Notes under the pieces: model-generated
What the model saw: only the letters and a program-made list of their open reading frames with translations
Told to the model about the DNA's origin: nothing
Databases searched by the model: none
Position numbers and translations under genes: made by a program
Assembly (NCBI RefSeq): GCF_026914185.1
Contig: NC_070567.1
Coordinates: 6,102,001-6,166,000 of the forward strand
Length of the DNA stretch: 64,000 nt
Direction of reading: 5' to 3'
Origin: Puccinia triticina
Lineage: Eukaryota > Basidiomycota > Pucciniomycetes > Pucciniales > Pucciniaceae
In this document: in pieces, positions 59,450 through 64,000 of the stretch
How the letters are laid out: every line of letters starts with the position of its first letter
Numbering within the stretch: the first letter of the stretch is position 1

Positions 59450-60498
59450 AACGCCCGCTTGCCATCTTTTCCTCATTGGCCCCTCGTGCGGGTGAAATCT
59501 ACTCCGCCCCTCTCCTAACTCTGACTCTTATCACAGACACCGCCACTCCTCGCCTGAACTAGTCTTCTTCCCGCCCTAAAAAAAGCCGTTTTGGCCTCCC
59601 ATAACATAGACTACCCTACATGTTGCCCTCTTTCAAAAATCCGTACTGTCTCTTTTTTTCTGTTTGAAAGAGTCGTCTCTTCTTCTTTTCACTCTATATA
59701 TATTATAGATCTGTTGTTTGTACTTGCCAGAGAAAAGCCGTCTGTTCTCAGAAGAAATGTATGTCCGTTTTACCTATCCGTGAACTCTTTGAGGGAGCGG
59801 TGCTTGTTTGTTGACCGAAAGTCAAACTTCGAGACTTTGGGCAGGCTGAACTAGCAAGTCTCCGTCAGGAGGAATTTTTCCATATTTCCCCAGACTGGCG
59901 CAGTAAGAATGCATACAACTTCAATGTTTTTTCACTAAGTTTTCATAGCTTGTGAGCAAGTGCGGTCTTGTAGGGGGCTAGCGTCCTCTGAGAGAAGCGT
60001 GCAAACACAATTAACCTCGAATTGTCTACACAAGCTGTCAAGCCCAGCTGTTCAAAAGACCACCGCTTGTACATCCAGTGATTCGGGAGCTTTGTGGGAA
60101 TTTTGAGGGTAGCAGGATTTTGACGAACCACCTGGGGCTGAAGGTTGGATAGGAAAAGCCAGGCCTACAACCTAAAGCCATTTTACATCACGTCACCGGG
60201 CAGGGTTGGTTTCAGCGGTCTAGCAAACTCGCGCACGGGTTTGCGTGTCAAAATCGTCTTGCTTCAATTGCGTGTCAACTGAGGCAATCGACCCTTCCTT
60301 AACTATTAACATCGTACTTGCGCGTTGCGTGATGGACATGAGTTTGTGCACCAATGCCAACTTAGTTCCATCGAGATGGTGTCAACAAAACTACGAAAAA
60401 GGGTCGTTTGTATTACAATTTGCAGCTTCCAGAAAAATGGAAAAATGATCGAGGCAAAAAAAAGATAGATATTATGCAAAGGAAAAATACGGCATTTC
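59450..60498. other. Spacer between two convergent genes
   Basis: Start is C/T-rich 3' flank of the disordered-protein gene (plus strand), end is 3' flank of RRP9 (minus strand). No gene is visible in between. Confidence 0.35.
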
Positions 60499-62661
60499 TC
60501 AAAACTCTATTAATGTAAGCAAACAATGGTTTTTGGCTTGTGCGATTTTTTTCCATCGACCTAGTCGATGTTCCTGCCCAAGACCAGTACAAATCAGGAG
60601 CTTTTTAGGAACAGATGTACTGTGATTATCGCCATCATTTGAAAGGATAATGGCGTGTAAGCTGTTGACAAAGCCAGGTGATTGAAGCCCGACATCTATC
60701 TGACCGACGGATTCGAATTTCCTGATATCGGATGAGCCCCTATCTCCTTTGACGAGTCTCCATATCTTGACGAGTCCATCCCATGAGCCTGACAGAAATA
60801 AATCACTGTATGGAACGCAATAGAGAGCGGTAACCCATCGCGGTTGATTGATAATCTCATCAGTCGTTCCAGTCACTGTTATCGCCTCGGCGCCGTGGGC
60901 TAGAGCTTCAGTGAAGAGCGGTTTCTTTTTACTAGTTGTCCATAAACATATCGATCTGATGAAAATGAGGATTAGCTTGATTTATTGACGATGCGCTACA
61001 GATTGGGCAAGTAGCTGCCAATTTTCAACTGACCCGCTGTCGCCACCGCTAAGAAACAACTTGTCATCAACCATACAGACACAATCAATAGAGCCTTCGG
61101 CGTAGCTTGTTGTTGATCTGGCTTTCTTGGATTTCGGGTCCTCTGGCTCTTCGTTCGGGTCGAATCCAACGCCATCGATCAGGTCTCTCATCTTGCTGTT
61201 CCCACCACCTCTGAAGACCAATTGACTTTCGTCCACAATTTTCCAGTATCGACACGTTCGATCTCGGCCACCAGCGGAAACTACAAATTCATTGCGAAGC
61301 GCAGAGATCGAATGGATTCGATCTTGGTGACCGAACAGGGTTTCGGAGTACGTCAGGCTTTCGAGATTGAAAACTTTGATCATTCGATCATATGACGCCG
61401 AGTAGAGAGTGGGTGTGCCGGCTTGGAAGGAAATCGACTAAGCAGAGGACAGGTTCCCGAGTCAATTTGGGGGCTTTTTTCCTTTAATTAAAAAACTGAT
61501 ATCCCATAAGCAAACACCTACTGAAATCACATCCTTGTGTCCTCGAAGGCCAGTCTTCCATTTGGATGACTGACTATCAGTTAAATCCCAAACGCCAATC
61601 AGTTTATCCTTGCCTCCACTGGCTAAAATCGTCTCATCTTCTGTGATATCGATTGTCAGAATTTCGCCAATATGTCCATCTTGAGTGCCAGGTGCTGCGT
61701 TAGAGAGTGATTTGTGCTTTTTGGACTCCTGCTTCTTTTGGAACTTCTGTAGGTCTGAAGATTTCGGTGGAACATGATTTTGCATGACCCTCAAAGGTCG
61801 GATCACTCCGACATGGGCTGTTGATTGCGTGCTGTCCGTAGGCGGCGAAAACGACCATATCTGACTACAATCATACTGTATTATCTTGCCCTGCTTATCA
61901 GCCACATATAGACGTGTCCCGTCCTGGTTGAGCTTGGCACAAGTGACGGGTAGTCGGTGCTGCTGCTTTCCCGTCTTCCAAATCGTTTGCTTAGAAGTGG
62001 AGTTTTGAAATGATGTCTTGAGTTTTTCGCCCAGATAAGTATAAAGTTTACCCGTGGTTTCAAGCTGATGATTCATATTTTATTTCAGTCAGATCTAAAA
62101 TTGCTTGGTCAAAGGAAAAATTTCGTGTATGTTGGACGCACATAATCTTGCTGAAGTCGGGAAGAAATTATCTCTCTATCGATCTCAGCCGCATCAAAGG
62201 TGCCTTCTTCGGCTAGAATTCACATCAAGTTTGGGATTTTGATTTATATACTATGATTAGATCGTGGAAGGTTCATTTGTATACGTGCTCTGACGAGGGA
62301 ATTCCGCCAAACACTTACGTTCTTTACTTTCTTGGAGGCGATCGAGATAAACTTGGGCCAACCGCAATCTTTTCTGAGCAGGTGTTTCGTGTTCCAAATC
62401 CTCGTCCTCTTCAGATTCTCCTCCTGCATCGTCAGTCAAATCGGCCGAAAGACCATCATCGCCATCACCATTGTCATCTAGATTTTCTTCTATCTCTTCG
62501 TCGAGCTCATCTTTTTTTTTACTCTTTTTGGTATCTTGCTTGTTTTTGTGATTGCTCTTTGATTTTCCAGTTTGGATCGTTGATTTCTTTCGGTTCGGTC
62601 GTTTGCGCTTGGAACTTGTGTGATCTACTGATTTGAAAAACGGGTCCACGATATTCGGCAT
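60499..62661 (-). CDS. RRP9: U3 snoRNP-associated WD40 protein Rrp9/U3-55K
   Basis: Nucleolar protein that binds U3 snoRNA and acts in 18S rRNA processing. Minus strand, start at 62661 (MPNIVDPFFK), stop 60499-60501. An N-terminal basic and acidic low-complexity region (KRKRPNRKK; DEEIEENLDDNGDGDD) is followed by the family's conserved helical linker (TPAQKRLRLAQVYLDRL, then AEEGTFDAAEIDREIISSRLQQD in a small exon near 62150-62215). WD40 repeats follow: LPVTCAKLNQDGTRLYVADKQGKIIQYD, GHIGEILTIDITEDETILASGGKDKLIGVWD, HQDRIHSISALRNEFVVSAGGRDRTCRYW, DCVCMVDDKLFLSGGDSGSV, WVTALYCVPYSDLFLSGSWDGLVKIW. At least four introns. Length and order match the family. It is divergent from URA3, with 320 bases between starts. 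Confidence 0.93.
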
Positions 62662-62981
62662 GTTTGGTCAAAAGAAATCGGCCGAGATTTCGAGTTGTTC
62701 CTCGGAGTCTGTGTCTTGAAGGTATTCCTGTTGTATCGTTGGTTGATGATAATGTGTTCAGGCCAGCTCTTGTTCAAACACGATTTCCTCGGTTGAATGT
62801 GAAAGCAGAAAATGGCATATTGCATAAACAATTCAATTTGATAATTTAGCACTTTGCATATGCAAAACAGGTCCTGCCCGCTCAAATCCATCGTTTTTCG
62901 GAGTCGCTTTCGCCCAGTAGACCGGTCGAACCACATGATACACGATACATACAAAGCAAGAGAACAATAAGAACCATCGAA
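62662..62981. promoter_or_regulatory. Shared intergenic promoter of RRP9 and URA3
   Basis: The two divergent start codons are 320 bases apart, so both core promoters must lie here. A short inverted ATTATCA/TGATAAT pair is seen (62746, 62839). No named regulatory motif can be supported. Confidence 0.55.
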
Positions 62982-64000
62982 ATGGAAAAACCGAGTCTCG
63001 TAAGACAATCCTATTCGACAAGGGCTTCTGTCCATCCAAGTCCACTGGCCCAGCGATTACTCAAACTGATGGACCAGAAACAGTCCAACCTGTGTGTCTC
63101 TGTCGACGTGACCAATAAGGCTTCCTTCCTCAGAATTGTTGAAGCCGTCGGGGATCATGTGTGCATGATTAAGGTAAGCGATATAAAAAGCAAAACGCAT
63201 CAATCCAACCAATCAAACCGATCTGTTATACTTCTCTCTGCTGCCGTATGGTCCCCCTTGAGTAGACTCATATCGATATCATTGAAGACTTCGACCAAGA
63301 CCTCATACACAAATTGGTCGAGATTAGTAACAGAAAACAATTCATGATCTTTGAGGACCGAAAATTTGCTGATATTGGTGAGCTAATCTCAATGTCCATA
63401 CACAAAGAATCGGAAAAGTTATTCTCTAAACAACATCAATTTGTAACCTATCTTAACAACAAAAAATCCCTTAGGAAATACGGTGAAATATCAGTACTCA
63501 TCTGGAATTTACAAGATTGCTGAATGGTCAGATATAACGAATGCGCACACTGTGCCAGGAGAGGGAGTAATCAGTGGATTAGCACAAGTTGGGATACCAA
63601 AAGGGAGGGGGCTATTACTTTTAGCGGAGATGTCGAGCCAGGGGACGTTAGCAAAAGACTCATATACAGTCGAGACGGTCCAGATGGCCCGAAAACATCG
63701 CGACTTTGTGATCGGCTTCATCTCTCAACGAAGGCTCGAAGGCGTCGGAGCCGATACCCACACTAATGAAGCTCAGAGCGCGTCGCAGGAGGATTTCTTG
63801 GTGCTCTCGCCCGGTGTAGGACTCGATGTGACTGGCGACCAACTCGGACAGAATTATCGCTCCCCTCACCAAGTCATCTATGAAAGTGGAGCAGACGTAA
63901 TCATTGTGGGCCGAGGAATCTATGGCCAACAAGATAAGTCCGGTGATTCTGATCAAGCTATCATCTCCCAAGCTATACGATACAAACAAGCCGGGTAAGA
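62982..64000 (+). CDS. URA3: Orotidine 5'-phosphate decarboxylase (3' end outside window)
   Basis: Last step of de novo UMP synthesis: OMP to UMP plus CO2, cytosolic. Exons 62982-63173, 63266-63377 and 63475-~63994; introns start GTAAGC and GTGAGC, and a further GTAAGA donor sits at the window edge. Sequence shows [21 protein letters not shown] (substrate-site Asp/Lys area), [16 protein letters not shown], the signature [20 protein letters not shown] with catalytic Asp-Lys-Asp, [35 protein letters not shown] and the phosphate-binding [22 protein letters not shown], then [12 protein letters not shown]. All key residues are present. Only a short C-terminal part is missing because the window ends. 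Confidence 0.96.

Noticed and set aside
62625..63035. 136-codon minus-strand frame between RRP9 and URA3
   Set aside because: Overlaps the shared promoter and both gene starts; better explained by the two conserved genes.

Overview
The window looks like nuclear DNA of a rust fungus (Pucciniales, probably Puccinia). Genes carry many short introns, including GC-AG ones. A very intron-rich group III histidine kinase, fungal housekeeping genes (RRP9, URA3, SNRNP27) and dense layers of LTR, Tc1/mariner, hAT, Mutator-type and Harbinger-type elements all fit. The species is inferred from general character only; no search was run.

Layout: 1-8854 holds a 31-exon HAMP-repeat hybrid histidine kinase (osmosensing/fungicide-target type). 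9-27 kb is mostly repeats: solo LTRs at 10745-11692, 13741-14641 and 15810-16547, a Tc1/mariner-like element with a dead transposase (12534-15587), a Harbinger-like MITE (16853-17279), a small three-exon gene (17464-17904), a whole hAT element with 8-bp target duplication (18729-21538), a MITE with 9-bp duplication (21646-22183), and a truncated gamma-tubulin-complex gene (about 23.9-26.4 kb) between two blocks of AATGTAAA-type repeats. 27154-34860 is a complete but degenerate Copia element on the minus strand. A solo LTR and a foldback MITE have inserted into it, and each insertion can be excised on paper to give back an open frame. 35-37.3 kb holds an unidentified multi-pass membrane protein, followed by a second 9-bp-duplication MITE and a poorly resolved repeat region to 44 kb with one tRNA-like unit.

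From 44 kb on the window is gene-rich: a two-finger C2H2 protein, SNRNP27 (tri-snRNP splicing factor), an RRM/RRM/C2H2/G-patch splicing-factor-like protein, a MULE-type transposase with SWIM finger, a lysine/proline-rich disordered protein, RRP9 (U3 snoRNP) and, divergently, URA3 (OMP decarboxylase), cut by the window edge. Two of the neighbours (SNRNP27 and the RBM5/10-like gene) are splicing factors and RRP9 acts in rRNA processing. I see no operon-like functional cluster and no clear new defence-type system.

The most interesting signals are (i) an apparent TCG-to-TTG mutation signature that explains several disabling changes in two unrelated transposons, (ii) repeated use of GC-AG introns, (iii) the periodic intron pattern in the HAMP array with 13- and 17-nt exons, and (iv) the AGCG-rich foldback element. 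Exon boundaries were read by eye from splice consensus and frame. Several genes close exactly in frame (histidine kinase 4959 nt, C2H2 gene 693 nt, SNRNP27 840 nt, disordered protein 660 nt, small gene 303 nt), which supports those models.
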